From: CAWINX01 sp963702055
GTDB taxonomy: Bacteria > Actinomycetota > Thermoleophilia > Solirubrobacterales > 70-9
Assembly (NCBI GenBank): GCA_963702055.1
Contig: OY969702.1
Coordinates: 124,001 to 188,000 of the forward strand
Reading direction: 5' to 3'
Length of the DNA: 64,000 nucleotides
Shown: positions 39,957 to 49,545 of the stretch, one piece after another
Layout of the letters: each line of letters starts with the position of its first letter
Position numbering within the stretch: the first letter of the stretch is position 1
The notes under the pieces: model-generated
What the model was told of the DNA's origin: nothing
Database searches by the model: none
Seen by the model: the letters and a program-made list of their open reading frames with translations, nothing else
Translations under genes and position numbers: made by a program

Positions 39957-41558
39957 TCAGACGGCCTCGCCGGCGGCCTGCGCCGCCGTGGCCGGCTCGA
40001 TTCCGCGAATCAGGTCGGCGGCGCGCTCGGCGACTGCGATCGTCGGCGCGTTGGTGTTGCCGCGGGGGACGGTGGGCATCACCGAGGCGTCGACCACTCG
40101 CAGCCCCTCGACCCCGCGGACGCGCAGCTCGGTGTCGACCACGGCGCCCTCGTCACTGCCCATCCGGCAGGTGCCGACCGGGTGGTAGAGGGTGAAGGTC
40201 TGGCGGCGGATGAAGGCGCGGATGTCCTCCTCGGAGTCCGAGTCGGGCATGTAATAGGGCCGGGTCGTGTAGGGGGCGAGCGGCCCCTGCTTGCTGATCT
40301 CGATCGCGGTGCGCAGGCCGGCGACCATCGCCTCCATGTCGGAGTCCTCGGAGTAGTAGTTGTGGAGGATCAGCGGCTTCGCGGTCGGGTCGGGGGAGAG
40401 CAGGCCGACCGCGCCGCGGCTGGCCGGCTTGATCATGCAGGGCGCCACCCCGAAGCCGTGCTCGAAGACCGGCGAGAGCCCCTCGTCCACGTAGAGGGCG
40501 GGCGCCGCGTGGTACTGGATGTCCGGGGCGGGCAGGTCCTCGCCGGTGCGGATGAAGCCGCCCGCCTCGGCGATGTTGGAGGTGAGCGGGCCACGTCCCT
40601 TGGTCGCGAACTGAGCCAGGTTCTCCTCGTTCATCGCACCGAGCAGCGAGACCGGTTCATCGTGGGCGAAGGCGACGCCCGCGGCCGGGTGGTCCTGGAG
40701 GTTGCTCCCCACCTCGGGGCGATCGGCGACGACCGGGAGCTGCAGCAGCCCCAGCACCTCCGCGGGGCCCACTCCGGAGAGCATCAGCAGATGTGGCGAG
40801 TTGTAGGCGCCGCCGCAGAGGATCACCTCACGCTCGGCGCGGAACTCGCGCGGCTCGCCGGCCCGCTCGCCGGCGACGCCGACCGCGCGCTCGCCCTCGA
40901 AGAGGACGCGGTGGACCTGCGTGTGGGTCTCGACCGTGAGGTTGGGGCGGGCCTGCGCCGGGTGCAGGTAGGCGACGGAGGCGCTGCAGCGTTTGCCGTC
41001 GCGCTGGGTCACCTGGTAGCGGCCGAAGCCGTCCTGGGACTCGCCGTTGAAGTCATCGTTGGCGGGGTGACCGGCGGCGACCGCCGCCTCCAGGAAGGCG
41101 TCGGTGATCGGGTTCTCGTTGCGCCCCTCGGAGACCCCCAGCGGGCCACCCACCCCGTGCAGGGCCGACTCGCCGCGCTCGTTGTCCTCGCTGCGCTTGA
41201 AGTAGGGCAGCAGGTCGTCGAAGCCCCAGCCCTCGCAGCCGGCGTCGCGCCACTCGTCGTAGTCGAGCGGGTTGCCGCGGATGTAGACCATCGCGTTGAT
41301 CGAGGAGGAGCCGCCGAGGCCCTTGCCGCGCGGCAGGAAGATACGGCGGCGGTCGGCGAAGGGCTCCAGCACGGTCGAGTAGTCCCAGTCGTACTGGGTG
41401 CGAAAGAGGGAGCTGAAGGCGACCGGGACGTGGACGTTGTCGGCGGTGTCCGGCGGCCCCGCCTCGATCAGCAGGACCTCGACGTCGGGGTCCTCGCTGA
41501 GCCGCGCGGCCAGCACGCACCCAGCCGAACCGGCGCCGACGATTACGTAGTCGTACAT
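39957..41558 (-). CDS. GMC-family FAD oxidoreductase (choline dehydrogenase-like)
   Basis: 533 residues oxidising an alcohol with FAD. FAD-binding DYVIVGAGSAGCVLAARL at 3-20, LLIEAGPPDT, and the GMC signature KGLGGSSSINAMVYIRGNPL (about 80-99). The C-terminal catalytic His region is LYHPVGTCRMG and ASVMPTVPRGNTNAPTIAVAE-type (cut: VMPTVPRGNTNAPTIA). Like choline or alcohol dehydrogenases; the substrate is uncertain. The neighbouring binding lipoprotein may supply it. Confidence 0.92.
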   Translation of the reverse strand: MYDYVIVGAGSAGCVLAARLSEDPDVEVLLIEAGPPDTADNVHVPVAFSSLFRTQYDWDYSTVLEPFADRRRIFLPRGKGLGGSSSINAMVYIRGNPLDYDEWRDAGCEGWGFDDLLPYFKRSEDNERGESALHGVGGPLGVSEGRNENPITDAFLEAAVAAGHPANDDFNGESQDGFGRYQVTQRDGKRCSASVAYLHPAQARPNLTVETHTQVHRVLFEGERAVGVAGERAGEPREFRAEREVILCGGAYNSPHLLMLSGVGPAEVLGLLQLPVVADRPEVGSNLQDHPAAGVAFAHDEPVSLLGAMNEENLAQFATKGRGPLTSNIAEAGGFIRTGEDLPAPDIQYHAAPALYVDEGLSPVFEHGFGVAPCMIKPASRGAVGLLSPDPTAKPLILHNYYSEDSDMEAMVAGLRTAIEISKQGPLAPYTTRPYYMPDSDSEEDIRAFIRRQTFTLYHPVGTCRMGSDEGAVVDTELRVRGVEGLRVVDASVMPTVPRGNTNAPTIAVAERAADLIRGIEPATAAQAAGEAV

Positions 41559-41571
41559 CTGGACCCCTTTC

Positions 41572-41856
41572 TCAGGCCGTCGCCCCGCGGCGCCGGCCCT
41601 CTTGGGCGTAGGAGCCGAGGTCGATCAGGAAAGCGAGGATGACGATGAACCACTCGAAGCCGACGACCCCGTCCGAGGAGCTCCACATCACCGCGTAGGC
41701 GAGCGTCGTCCAGGGCAGCAGGAAGAAGCCGAGGAAGGGGACGAACCAGCTCTCGAAGGCGCGGCTGAGCAGGTCGGTGAAGATCCACAGCGCGAACAGC
41801 GCCAGCCGTGGCGAGATGAAGGCGAAGAGGACGACGAGGCAGCCGATGCGCCTACG
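41572..41856 (-). pseudogene. Small membrane protein gene with no usable start codon
   Basis: The reverse-strand frame 41856-41572 encodes 94 residues with membrane helices (GCLVVLFAFISPRLALFALW, VPFLGFFLLPWTTLAYAVMW, FEWFIVILAFLIDLGSYA). It looks like the widespread actinobacterial small membrane protein that begins MRR. Here the codons before it are TAA CGT AGG CGC, with no ATG, GTG or TTG until residue about 50. GTAGGCGC could be GTGAGGCGC minus one base. Either a lost start (pseudogene) or a rare start codon; sequencing error is also possible. Confidence 0.5.
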
Positions 41857-41941
41857 TTACATCGGCATTAGGCTAAAAGCCAGCATGTAGAGACGAGCCC
41901 CGAGCGCCGCCTGTCCGTCCCCCTCCAATGGGCCCGGCTCC

Positions 41942-43123
41942 ATGCTTTCCGTCGCGGTTACATCTCGCATTGCCGTGCGCCGCCTTGCCTTGGCAAGGGC
42001 GATTTCGTTCTTCGGCAGCACCTCCGCCTACGTTGCCCTGGCGTCGGTCGTCTACGCGCGCACCGGCTCGGCGTCCTGGGTCGCCGCCGTGGCGCTCGCC
42101 TCCTTCGCGACCCCGGCGCTGGCGAGCCCGTGGGCGGGGGCGCTGGCCGACCGCCACGACCGCCGGGCGGTGATGGTCTGCTCGGACCTGCTGGGAGCGC
42201 TCTGCTTCGTCGCGATGGCGCTCGTCTCGGCGCCCGCCGCACTGGTCGGGATCAAAGTCGGGGCGGCGCTCGCCGCCGCGCCGCTGGTCCCGGCCTCGAG
42301 CGCCGCCCTGCCGGGCCTGGCTCCGGAGGGTGGGCTGGTCAGGGCGAACTCGACCCTCGCGGTGGGCGGGACGGTCGGCGCGCTCGCCGGGCCGCTGGCG
42401 GGGGGAGTGCTGGTCGCGGTGGCGAGCGGGTCGCTCGTCTTCGCCCTCAACGCGGTCACCTTCCTCGTCTCGGCACTGATGCTGGCGACGCTGCGTTTCG
42501 GCGGGCGTTCGCAGCCGGACGGAGAGTCCCGGCGACCCCCGACGCCGGGGGCGGGCTTCGCCCTCCTGCGCTGCGACCCGGCGTTGCGGCGCCTGGCGAT
42601 CGGCGTCGGCCTGGTCTCGTTGGGGATCGGGACGACGCTGCCTGCCGAGCTGCCCTTGGTTGACGCGCTCGGCGCCGGGCCGACCGGGTACGGGGCCTTG
42701 GTCTCCGTCTGGGGGCTGGGTGGGCTGATCGGCGCGCGGATCGCGGGCGGTCTGCTGAGCAGGTGGAGGGAGAGGGAGGCTCTCTCCGTCGCCTTCGCGG
42801 GCGTCGCGGTCGCCTTCCTGGCCGGCGGGCTCGCGCCGTTCCTCGCCCTCGCCCTGGTGGCGCTCGCCGTCGGGGGCGCGGCGGAGGGGATCGGTGAGGT
42901 GACTCGGCAGCTGATGCTCCAGCGCCGCGCCCCGGACGATGTCCGCGCCCGGGTCGTCGCCGCCGCCGAGGCGGTAGTGCAGGGCGCCCTCGCCGTCTCC
43001 CTCCTATACGCCGGCTTCGTAGTCAACGCCATAGGCCCGCGCTGGGCCTTCGCGATCGCCGCCGCGACCTGCGCTCTTGGCGCGCTTGCCTCCCTCAATC
43101 TGCGGGGTCGCCAAAAGGGCTAG
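41942..43123 (+). CDS. MFS transporter
   Basis: 393 residues, about twelve hydrophobic helices. The inter-helix 2-3 motif ALADRHDRRAVMVCSDLLGAL (about 69-89; core LADRHDRRAVMV) is typical of the drug-export/enterobactin-exporter-like major facilitator branch. Substrate unknown. A palindromic repeat follows 6 bases after the stop. Confidence 0.9.
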   Translation: MLSVAVTSRIAVRRLALARAISFFGSTSAYVALASVVYARTGSASWVAAVALASFATPALASPWAGALADRHDRRAVMVCSDLLGALCFVAMALVSAPAALVGIKVGAALAAAPLVPASSAALPGLAPEGGLVRANSTLAVGGTVGALAGPLAGGVLVAVASGSLVFALNAVTFLVSALMLATLRFGGRSQPDGESRRPPTPGAGFALLRCDPALRRLAIGVGLVSLGIGTTLPAELPLVDALGAGPTGYGALVSVWGLGGLIGARIAGGLLSRWREREALSVAFAGVAVAFLAGGLAPFLALALVALAVGGAAEGIGEVTRQLMLQRRAPDDVRARVVAAAEAVVQGALAVSLLYAGFVVNAIGPRWAFAIAAATCALGALASLNLRGRQKG

Positions 43124-43129
43124 TCGAGC

Positions 43130-43178
43130 CTTCCGCTGTTCCTTTACCCGTCTATACCCGGCAAAGGAACAGCGGAAG
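43130..43178 (+). repeat. Palindromic repeat copy B
   Basis: CTTCCGCTGTTCCTTT (43130-43145) and AAAGGAACAGCGGAAG (43163-43178) are perfect 16-bp arms around ACCCGTCTATACCCGGC. It lies between the MFS gene and msrA. It is identical over 47 bases to copy A. No T-run follows. Confidence 0.92.
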
Positions 43179-43210
43179 CGTCGGGGCGGCGCGCGGTAAC
43201 GTCATGGGGG

Positions 43211-43888
43211 ATGAATCGACTCGGCGACCTGATGACGATGCTGAACCCGCAGAAGACGCGGATGCCCTCCCCCGAGGAGGCGCTGCCGGGGCGCTCTGAG
43301 CCGGCCTTCGAGATCGCCGAGCGCCACGCGATCCTCGACGCGCCGCTGAAACCTCCCTTCCCCGACGGGATCGAGACCGCCTACTTCGCGCTCGGCTGCT
43401 TCTGGGGAGCCGAGCGCCTCTTCTGGACCCTCGATGGCGTCTACACGACCGCGGTCGGCTACATGAACGGGACCACGCCCAACCCCACCTACGAGGAGGT
43501 CTGCGGCGGCAAGACCGGCCACGCCGAGGCGGTGCTGGTCGCCTTCGACCCGGCGCGGATCCCCTACGCCGACCTGCTCAAGGTCTTCTTCGAGGAGCAC
43601 GACCCCACTCAGGGGATGCGCCAGGGCAACGACGTCGGCACCCAGTACCGCTCCGGCATCTACTTCGCCAACGACTCCCAGAAGGCGATGGCGGAGGCGG
43701 GGCTGACTGCCTACGATGAGGCGCTGCGCGCCGCCGGGCACGAGCCGATCACCACCGAGGTCGAGCCCGCCGGCCCCTTCTACTACGCCGAGGACTACCA
43801 CCAGCAGTACCTGCACAAGGTGCCCAACGGCTACTGCGGCCTGGCCGGCACCGGCGTCTCCTGCCGCATCCCGGCGCCTTCGCAATAG
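43211..43888 (+). CDS. msrA: Peptide-methionine (S)-S-oxide reductase
   Basis: Repairs oxidised methionine. 225 residues with the catalytic motif FALGCFWGAERLFW (about 58-71), then AVGYMNGTTPNPTYEEVCGG and GHAEAVLVAFDP, and YAEDYHQQYLHKVPNGYCG near the end with a resolving Cys. An N-terminal extension of about 55 residues precedes the domain, as in other long-form MsrA. It starts 32 bases after the palindromic repeat. Confidence 0.95.
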   Translation: MNRLGDLMTMLNPQKTRMPSPEEALPGRSEPAFEIAERHAILDAPLKPPFPDGIETAYFALGCFWGAERLFWTLDGVYTTAVGYMNGTTPNPTYEEVCGGKTGHAEAVLVAFDPARIPYADLLKVFFEEHDPTQGMRQGNDVGTQYRSGIYFANDSQKAMAEAGLTAYDEALRAAGHEPITTEVEPAGPFYYAEDYHQQYLHKVPNGYCGLAGTGVSCRIPAPSQ

Positions 43889-43923
43889 CCTGCATCCCGG
43901 CGCGCGACTAGCATCCCGCGCCG

Positions 43924-46083
43924 GTGACCCCCTCCTTCGGCTCCTACATCGTCGGCTGCCTCGCCGTGATCGGCATCCTCTCCGCCGTCGGTCTCGGCGG
44001 CTACTGGCTGCGGCGCTGGATCGTGCCCGAGTTCTCCGGAGCCCTCGCCCGCCTCGCCGATGTGACGATCGCCGTCGCGCTGCTGGTCATCTCCCTGGAG
44101 CTGCTCGGCACGCTGAGCATCCTGCGACTCGGGCCGATCATCGTCGTCTGCATCGCGGTCGGCCTGCTGGCGGCGCTGCTCGGCCGGCGCAAGGCGCCGA
44201 GCGACGGCAAGGCGATCGCCGCCCCCCAGGTGCAGACCGCCGCCCTGTGGATCGCGCTCGGCGTCGCCTCCTTCACCGTCGCCGAGTGGACCATGCCGGC
44301 CCAGCTCAGCCTCGACCAGGGCATGTTCGGCGGAGACACGACCTGGTACCACATGCCGCTGGCGGCGCGGATCGCCCAGGACCACTCGACCGTCCACCTG
44401 CTCTTCACCGACCCGCTGCGGCTCGCCGCCTGGTTCTACCCGCAGAGCTCGGAGCTGATCCACGCCACCGGCATCGTCCTGATGAAGAGCGACTGGCTCT
44501 CGCCGCTGATCAACCTCGGCTGGCTGTCGATCGCCCTGCTCGCCGCCTGGTGCGTGGGCCGCCCCTACAAGGTCGGCCCGGCGACGCTGGTCGCCGCGGC
44601 GCTGGTCCTCGACTCGGGGGTGATGATCGAGACCCAGCCGGGGGAGGGCCGCAATGACATCATGGGACTCGCCTTCCTGATCGCCTTCGCCACCTTCCTG
44701 ATCAACGGCCACCAGCGTCGTGCCCCGGCCGCCGGCGCGGTGCAGGACGCGCCCGAGAGCGATGCGCCACTGCTCGACAAGGGCCCGCTGATCGTCGCCG
44801 GCATCGCCGCCGGCCTGGCGGCCTCGGTGAAGCTCACCTTCCTGATCCCGGTGGTCGCGATCACGGTCGGGGTCGTCGTCTTCAGCGGCAAGGGGCGCCG
44901 CTTCACCACCGCCTGGGTGATGGGCCTCTCGACCTTTGTGGTCGGCGGCTACTGGTACGTGCGGGCGGCGATCAAGACCGGCGGCAACCCGATCCCCCAG
45001 ATCGGCTGGGGCCCGCTGCACCTGCCGCGGCCTGACCAGATGCCCCTCGACCCGCGTCCCCGCTTCGCGGTCGCCCACTATCTGTTCAACCCGACGATCT
45101 ACCGGAAGTGGTTCTTCCCACAACTCGACAACGCGCTCGGCCCGCTCTTCCCGTTGATCCTGATCATCGCCGTTGCCGCCGCCGTCTACGTCGCGGTGCG
45201 CTCGCGCAACCGGATTCTGCGGGTGATCGCCGCCGCCGCGCTGCTCACCGCGGTCGTCTACATCTTCACGCCGCTCACCGCGGCCGGCGAGGAGGGCTCG
45301 CCGACCGGCTTCTTCACCAACACGCGGTACCTGATGCCGGGGTTGGTCCTGGCGCTGGTCCTGCTGCCGATCGCCAGGCCGCTGCGGGCTCCCGACAGGC
45401 GCGCCTGGCAAACCCTTCTCTTCCTCACCGCCGTCTACGCGATCACGGCGGTGGCGACGCCGCACTGGCACCTCGGCTACATCGTCGGAGCGATCTTCCT
45501 CATCCTTGCCCTGGTCTGGGCGCCGGCGGGTCTCGGCCTGCTGCGGGGGCGCCGGCGGATCGGCCGCGGCCTTGTCGCGGCCACCGTCGCCGGGGTGGTG
45601 CTGCTGGCGGTGGTGCTCGGGCGGGCGCAGGAGGTCCAGTACTTCGACCGCCACTACACGAACACGTCGCTCTTCCTCGGGGACGGGGGGCCGCAGCGGG
45701 CCTACGCGTTCGCCCGGCGTCAGCACGACAAGCGGATCGGGATCGCAGGCTCCGGAGAGATCTTCTTCGGGCAGTACGGCTTCTACGGCGCCGACCTCAG
45801 CAATCACGTTCAGTACATCGGCGTGCCCGGCCCGCACGGCTCCTATCGGTTTGCCACGAGCTGCGGCCAGTTCCGGCGACGCGTCAACGCAGGCGACTAC
45901 GACTACCTGATCGTCAGCCGCTTCACGGAGGGCTCCTCCGACTCCCCCTACTGGTATCGGATCTACCACTGGCTGCAAACCGATCCGGCGCTGAAGCTCG
46001 TGATCGCCGAGCCAAGCGTTACGCCGGAGCCCGACTACGTCTTCAAGGTGCTCGGCAAGCTCCACCCCGCCGCCTGCGCGTGA
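43924..46083 (+). CDS. Large multi-helix membrane protein, GT-C glycosyltransferase-like
   Basis: 719 residues, GTG start, about twelve or more hydrophobic helices followed by a soluble C-terminal domain of about 140 residues. An extracytoplasmic loop after helix 4 has LDQGMFGGDTTWYHMPLAAR (about 131-150), and the Asp and His there resemble the catalytic loop of GT-C lipid-linked sugar transferases. Then PQSSELIHATG, EGRNDIMGL and FTNTRYLMPGL. The exact role is unknown. The 3' end overlaps the convergent hydrolase gene by 49 bases. Confidence 0.65.
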   Translation: MTPSFGSYIVGCLAVIGILSAVGLGGYWLRRWIVPEFSGALARLADVTIAVALLVISLELLGTLSILRLGPIIVVCIAVGLLAALLGRRKAPSDGKAIAAPQVQTAALWIALGVASFTVAEWTMPAQLSLDQGMFGGDTTWYHMPLAARIAQDHSTVHLLFTDPLRLAAWFYPQSSELIHATGIVLMKSDWLSPLINLGWLSIALLAAWCVGRPYKVGPATLVAAALVLDSGVMIETQPGEGRNDIMGLAFLIAFATFLINGHQRRAPAAGAVQDAPESDAPLLDKGPLIVAGIAAGLAASVKLTFLIPVVAITVGVVVFSGKGRRFTTAWVMGLSTFVVGGYWYVRAAIKTGGNPIPQIGWGPLHLPRPDQMPLDPRPRFAVAHYLFNPTIYRKWFFPQLDNALGPLFPLILIIAVAAAVYVAVRSRNRILRVIAAAALLTAVVYIFTPLTAAGEEGSPTGFFTNTRYLMPGLVLALVLLPIARPLRAPDRRAWQTLLFLTAVYAITAVATPHWHLGYIVGAIFLILALVWAPAGLGLLRGRRRIGRGLVAATVAGVVLLAVVLGRAQEVQYFDRHYTNTSLFLGDGGPQRAYAFARRQHDKRIGIAGSGEIFFGQYGFYGADLSNHVQYIGVPGPHGSYRFATSCGQFRRRVNAGDYDYLIVSRFTEGSSDSPYWYRIYHWLQTDPALKLVIAEPSVTPEPDYVFKVLGKLHPAACA

Positions 46084-46862
46084 TCGCGAATCAGCGCCGC
46101 TGAGCGCTGTGGCTGCTCCCACCAGAACAGGTGCCCGACCCCTTCGAGCAGCTCCAGCGGAGCGGGGATCAGCGCCGCGATTTCGTGTCCGTTTTCGACC
46201 GGCAGCAGCCGATCCGCGGTGCCGTGGATGACCAAGGTTGGAGCGGAGATCTGACCGAGGCTATCGCTCGTCTTGTGCGCCCCGCAGGCGCGCATCTGCT
46301 GCATGATCACCGGAGCGGGCGCGGGCAGCGCCGTCGCCATCTCCTCGAAGGCGGCGAAGCGAGAGTCGTCCTCGCGGAAGGTGGGGGAGAGGTTGATCTC
46401 CCACATCGCCCGGTGCACCGCGTCGGCGTCGCCCGCGGCGAACGCCGCGCCGAGCCGCTGCAGGTCCTCGGGGTCCATCAGCTTGCCGTCGGGCCCGCCG
46501 CAGTAGCTCGCCCCGATCGTCAGCGTGCGGATCCGCTCGGGGTGGGCGAGCGCCAGCTCCTGGGCGATCATCCCGCCCATCGAGATGCCGAGGACGTGGG
46601 CGCTCTCCAGCTCCAGCGCGTCGAGCAGGCCGGCCGTGTCGCCGGCCATGTCGGCGGTCGTGAACGGCACCTCCGCCTGCCCCGACAGTCCCATCCCGCG
46701 GTTGTCGAAGACGATGCACTCGAAGTCCTCGCGCAGTGCGGCCAGGAACGGTTCGCCCCAGGCGAGGTGCGTGGCGCTCATCCCCTGGATCATCAGCAGC
46801 GGTTCGCCGCTGCCCTCGCGCAGGTAGTGCAACTCGGTTCCGGCGGCGTCGACGGTCGGCAA
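46035..46862 (-). CDS. Alpha/beta hydrolase
   Basis: 275 residues, classic alpha/beta-hydrolase fold. Oxyanion region MIQGMSATHLAWGEPFLAA and FDNRGMGLSG; nucleophile Ser in VLGISMGGMIAQELAL (about 93-108); Asp in IHGTADRLLPVENG (about 212-225); His in EGVGHLFWWEQ (about 240-250). The substrate is unknown; BioH- or 3-oxoadipate lactonase-like sequences share this arrangement. Confidence 0.88.
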   Translation of the reverse strand: MPTVDAAGTELHYLREGSGEPLLMIQGMSATHLAWGEPFLAALREDFECIVFDNRGMGLSGQAEVPFTTADMAGDTAGLLDALELESAHVLGISMGGMIAQELALAHPERIRTLTIGASYCGGPDGKLMDPEDLQRLGAAFAAGDADAVHRAMWEINLSPTFREDDSRFAAFEEMATALPAPAPVIMQQMRACGAHKTSDSLGQISAPTLVIHGTADRLLPVENGHEIAALIPAPLELLEGVGHLFWWEQPQRSAALIRDHAQAAGWSLPSTLKT

Positions 46863-46926
46863 GAGCGGCCCGGGATGGTAGACGACCGCGGATTTCGGCT
46901 TGCCAGGGCCGTAACCTAGGCACGCT

Positions 46927-46999
46927 GCCCCCGTAGCTCAGTGGACAGAGCGACGGCCTTCTAAGCCGTGGGTCGCTGGTTCGAATCCAGCCGGGGGCG
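46927..46999 (+). tRNA. tRNA-Arg (TCT)
   Basis: Acceptor GCCCCCG/CGGGGGC with discriminator G, D-arm GCTC/GAGC, anticodon stem ACGGC/GCCGT around CTTCTAA (anticodon TCT), T-arm GCTGG/CCAGC around TTCGAAT. CCA is not encoded. Confidence 0.95.
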
Positions 47000-47015
47000 T
47001 CGAGGGGGGTGCGCT

Positions 47016-47780
47016 TTAACCGCCCGCCTGCTGGATCGCCGACTCGATCGCCGAGGCCGACCCGGGTGTGCCCAGCGGGTTCAGGCCGCCGCTCTGACTC
47101 TGGGTGGCGAAGGAGGGGGTGCCGGTGAAGCCGAGATTGTTCGCCTGGGCGGTTGTCGCCGAGACCTCGTGGAGCACGCTCTTGCTCTTGCGGTCGGCGT
47201 TCCACTTGGCGATGTCGGCCACGCCCGCCGCCTTGGCGAGCGCGGTGAGGAAGTCGTCGGTGACGTAACCGGAGCCCTCGGTGCCCTGGTTGCGGTAAAA
47301 GAGTTCGACGAAGGTCCAACCGCGTCCCTGCTTGCCCGCGGCGATCGCCGCGGCGCCGGCGGGCGTCGACTGTGGGCCGATGATCGTGAAGTTGCGGAAG
47401 TCGATTTTCGCCGTGCCCTGGCGGACGTCGCCGTCGATGACCTTGGGGAGTACCTGTTTGGAGTACTCCGCGCAGACTGGGCACTGGAGGTCACCAAATT
47501 CGAGCAGGGTCACCTTGGCCTTGGGGTCGCCGAGCACCATGTCGCTCTGCGGGATCCCCTTCAGCTGGCCGTTGACCTGAGAGACGTCGGAGATGTCGGT
47601 GCCGCCGCCACTGTTGCCGCTCTGGCTGACGACGATCAGGACTGCGACGACGACGATCGCCAGGAACACCGCGGCGCTGCCGAGCTGGATCAGGCGCTTG
47701 CGGCGATCCTCGCCCTGCGCTTCCGCCTCCGCTTGCAGCCGCTCCTCGCGGCGCTTCTCTCGCTCCCGCTTGTTGCTCAT
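47016..47780 (-). CDS. Membrane-anchored DsbA-like thiol oxidoreductase
   Basis: 254 residues. A charged cytoplasmic leader (about 1-32) and one helix (SAAVFLAIVVVAVLIVVSQS, about 35-54) place a thioredoxin-fold domain outside. The active site is LLEFGDLQCPVCAEYSKQVL (CPVC near 100) and the cis-Pro loop FTGTPSFATQ. It forms disulfides in exported proteins. It overlaps the VKOR gene by ATGA; the pair is the usual oxidase/re-oxidase system of actinobacteria. Confidence 0.9.
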   Translation of the reverse strand: MSNKREREKRREERLQAEAEAQGEDRRKRLIQLGSAAVFLAIVVVAVLIVVSQSGNSGGGTDISDVSQVNGQLKGIPQSDMVLGDPKAKVTLLEFGDLQCPVCAEYSKQVLPKVIDGDVRQGTAKIDFRNFTIIGPQSTPAGAAAIAAGKQGRGWTFVELFYRNQGTEGSGYVTDDFLTALAKAAGVADIAKWNADRKSKSVLHEVSATTAQANNLGFTGTPSFATQSQSGGLNPLGTPGSASAIESAIQQAGG

Positions 47781-48253
47781 CGATCCTCCTGTCGTGTCTT
47801 GGTCAGGCCGAAGCTCAGGTTGGGGGGTGGTTTACCAACGTAGCCGAGTGCTCGAGTGGCGTCGAAAGCGAAGAGAATCGTCATCAACGCGGCGCTGGTC
47901 ACGCACCACTGACAGATCGCGTTGATGTCGAACAGCTCCAGGTAGGTCAGGTAGGCGCTGAAGCCGAAGCCGACCAACGAAATCGCGAAGCCGGCGAATC
48001 GCGCCGCATCTCCCCGCAGCAAGGCCGCGCCGAGCAGCAGCACGTACCCGCCGATTCCGAAGACCGCGACGTTGACCCCGAAGAGGTGGGAGTAGGAGCT
48101 GTTGGCGACCGTCTCGCACCCCCCGCCGCCGGCAAGGCAGACCGGAGCGCCTCCCCCAGAATCGGCGATCACGATATAGGTGGCGACGCCGATCCCGATC
48201 ACCGCCACCAGGGCGGCGATCCGCTGCAGCGTCTCTTCCCGGGGCAGCCTCAC
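47777..48253 (-). CDS. Vitamin K epoxide reductase family protein (VKOR)
   Basis: Membrane protein that re-oxidises DsbA and passes electrons to quinone. It has four to five helices, an outer loop Cys pair (VCLAGGGGCETVANSSYS, with the Ser that helps bind quinone) and the active CxxC in INAICQWCVTSAAL. I favour the GTG at 48253 (158 residues), where homology begins; an ATG at 48334 gives 27 more basic residues but has no ribosome site. It is translationally coupled to the DsbA-like gene. Confidence 0.88.
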   Translation of the reverse strand: MRLPREETLQRIAALVAVIGIGVATYIVIADSGGGAPVCLAGGGGCETVANSSYSHLFGVNVAVFGIGGYVLLLGAALLRGDAARFAGFAISLVGFGFSAYLTYLELFDINAICQWCVTSAALMTILFAFDATRALGYVGKPPPNLSFGLTKTRQEDR

Positions 48254-48388
48254 CTGGAGGCACTCTGTCAGAACCGCCGGGTGGCGATGGGGAGAACTAC
48301 GGGCTTTCAGCCGAGGACGTCGGTAAAAGGACATGGAATGCTCAAAAGTATTTAAAGTAAATGCGTGAATTCCATCGAGGCCCCTGAG

Positions 48389-49504
48389 ATGGCCTCAAAC
48401 GGTCGGTCCCTCTACACCTTTGCTCCGCTCTCGGGATTTGACCAGGCGCGGGAGTTGGTCGGCGCGATTCAGCTGCTGTCGCTGGCCGACTCGATCCCAA
48501 AGATTCAAGAGATCGTCCGTACCGCGGCGCGCCGGCTGACCGGCGCCGACGGCGCCACGTTCGTCCTGCGCGACGGCGAGAAATGCTTCTACGCCGACGA
48601 GGACGCGATCACTCCGCTCTGGAAGGGTCAGCGCTTCCCCCTGGAGGACTGCATCAGCGGCTGGGCGATGCTCCACCGCCAACCCGCGGTGATCGAGGAC
48701 ATCTATGCTGATGACCGAATACCGCACGGCGCCTACCGGACCACTTTCGTCAAGAGCCTGGTGATGGTTCCGATCCGCACCATGGATCCGGTTGGGGCGA
48801 TCGGCAACTACTGGGCGGAGCACCATCAGCCCACCGAGGAGGAGGTGGAGCTCCTCCAAGCACTGGCGGACTCCACCGCGGTGGCGATGGAGAACGTCCG
48901 CGTCTACCAGGAGATGGAGGACGAGCGGCTCGAGACGCTGAAGCGGTTGGCGCTTGCCGCCGAGTACCGCGACGACGCCACCTATGAGCACACGCAACGG
49001 GTTGCCCGTACCGCCAGATTCCTGGCTCGCCGGCTTGGGCTGCCCGAGCCCAGGATCTCGCTGATCGGCCAAGCCGCCCCTCTGCACGACATCGGCAAGC
49101 TCGCCGTCTCCGACTCGATTCTGCTGAAAGCCGAGAGGCTGACCGAGGACGAATTCGAGCAGATCAAGGGTCATGCCGCGCTCGGTGCCGACATCCTCTC
49201 CGGGAGCACCTCGGAGGTCCTCGACCTCGCGCAGGAAATCGCGCTCACCCACCACGAATGGTGGGACGGCAGTGGGTATCCGAACGCTCTGGCGGGGGAG
49301 GACATCCCGTTGAGCGGCCGCCTCGTCGCCCTCGCCGATGTCTTCGACGCGCTCACCCACGAGCGCCCCTACAAGCCGGCCTGGTCGATCGTCGACGCCG
49401 TCGCCGAGATCCGCCGGCTCGACGGCGCCCAGTTCGATCCCCAGGTCGTCAACGCCTTCCTCGGGCTCGACCCGCGCGAGCTGGTCCAGCCGCTCGCTTC
49501 CTAG
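48389..49504 (+). CDS. GAF-HD-GYP signalling protein
   Basis: 371 residues from the ATG at 48389 (GAGG upstream; a GTG at 48365 adds eight). The GAF domain spans about 20-175 (GWAMLHRQPAVIEDIYADDR). The HD-GYP phosphodiesterase spans about 185-365: EHTQRVARTARFLA, LHDIGKLAVSD and the signature LTHHEWWDGSGYPNALAGE. HD-GYP proteins hydrolyse cyclic-di-GMP. The GAF domain may sense a small ligand or redox state. No partner regulator is adjacent. Confidence 0.9.
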   Translation: MASNGRSLYTFAPLSGFDQARELVGAIQLLSLADSIPKIQEIVRTAARRLTGADGATFVLRDGEKCFYADEDAITPLWKGQRFPLEDCISGWAMLHRQPAVIEDIYADDRIPHGAYRTTFVKSLVMVPIRTMDPVGAIGNYWAEHHQPTEEEVELLQALADSTAVAMENVRVYQEMEDERLETLKRLALAAEYRDDATYEHTQRVARTARFLARRLGLPEPRISLIGQAAPLHDIGKLAVSDSILLKAERLTEDEFEQIKGHAALGADILSGSTSEVLDLAQEIALTHHEWWDGSGYPNALAGEDIPLSGRLVALADVFDALTHERPYKPAWSIVDAVAEIRRLDGAQFDPQVVNAFLGLDPRELVQPLAS

Positions 49505-49545
49505 GTTTTCGCCCGGCCGCCGCGTCCGTCTAAAGTTTCCGCTCC

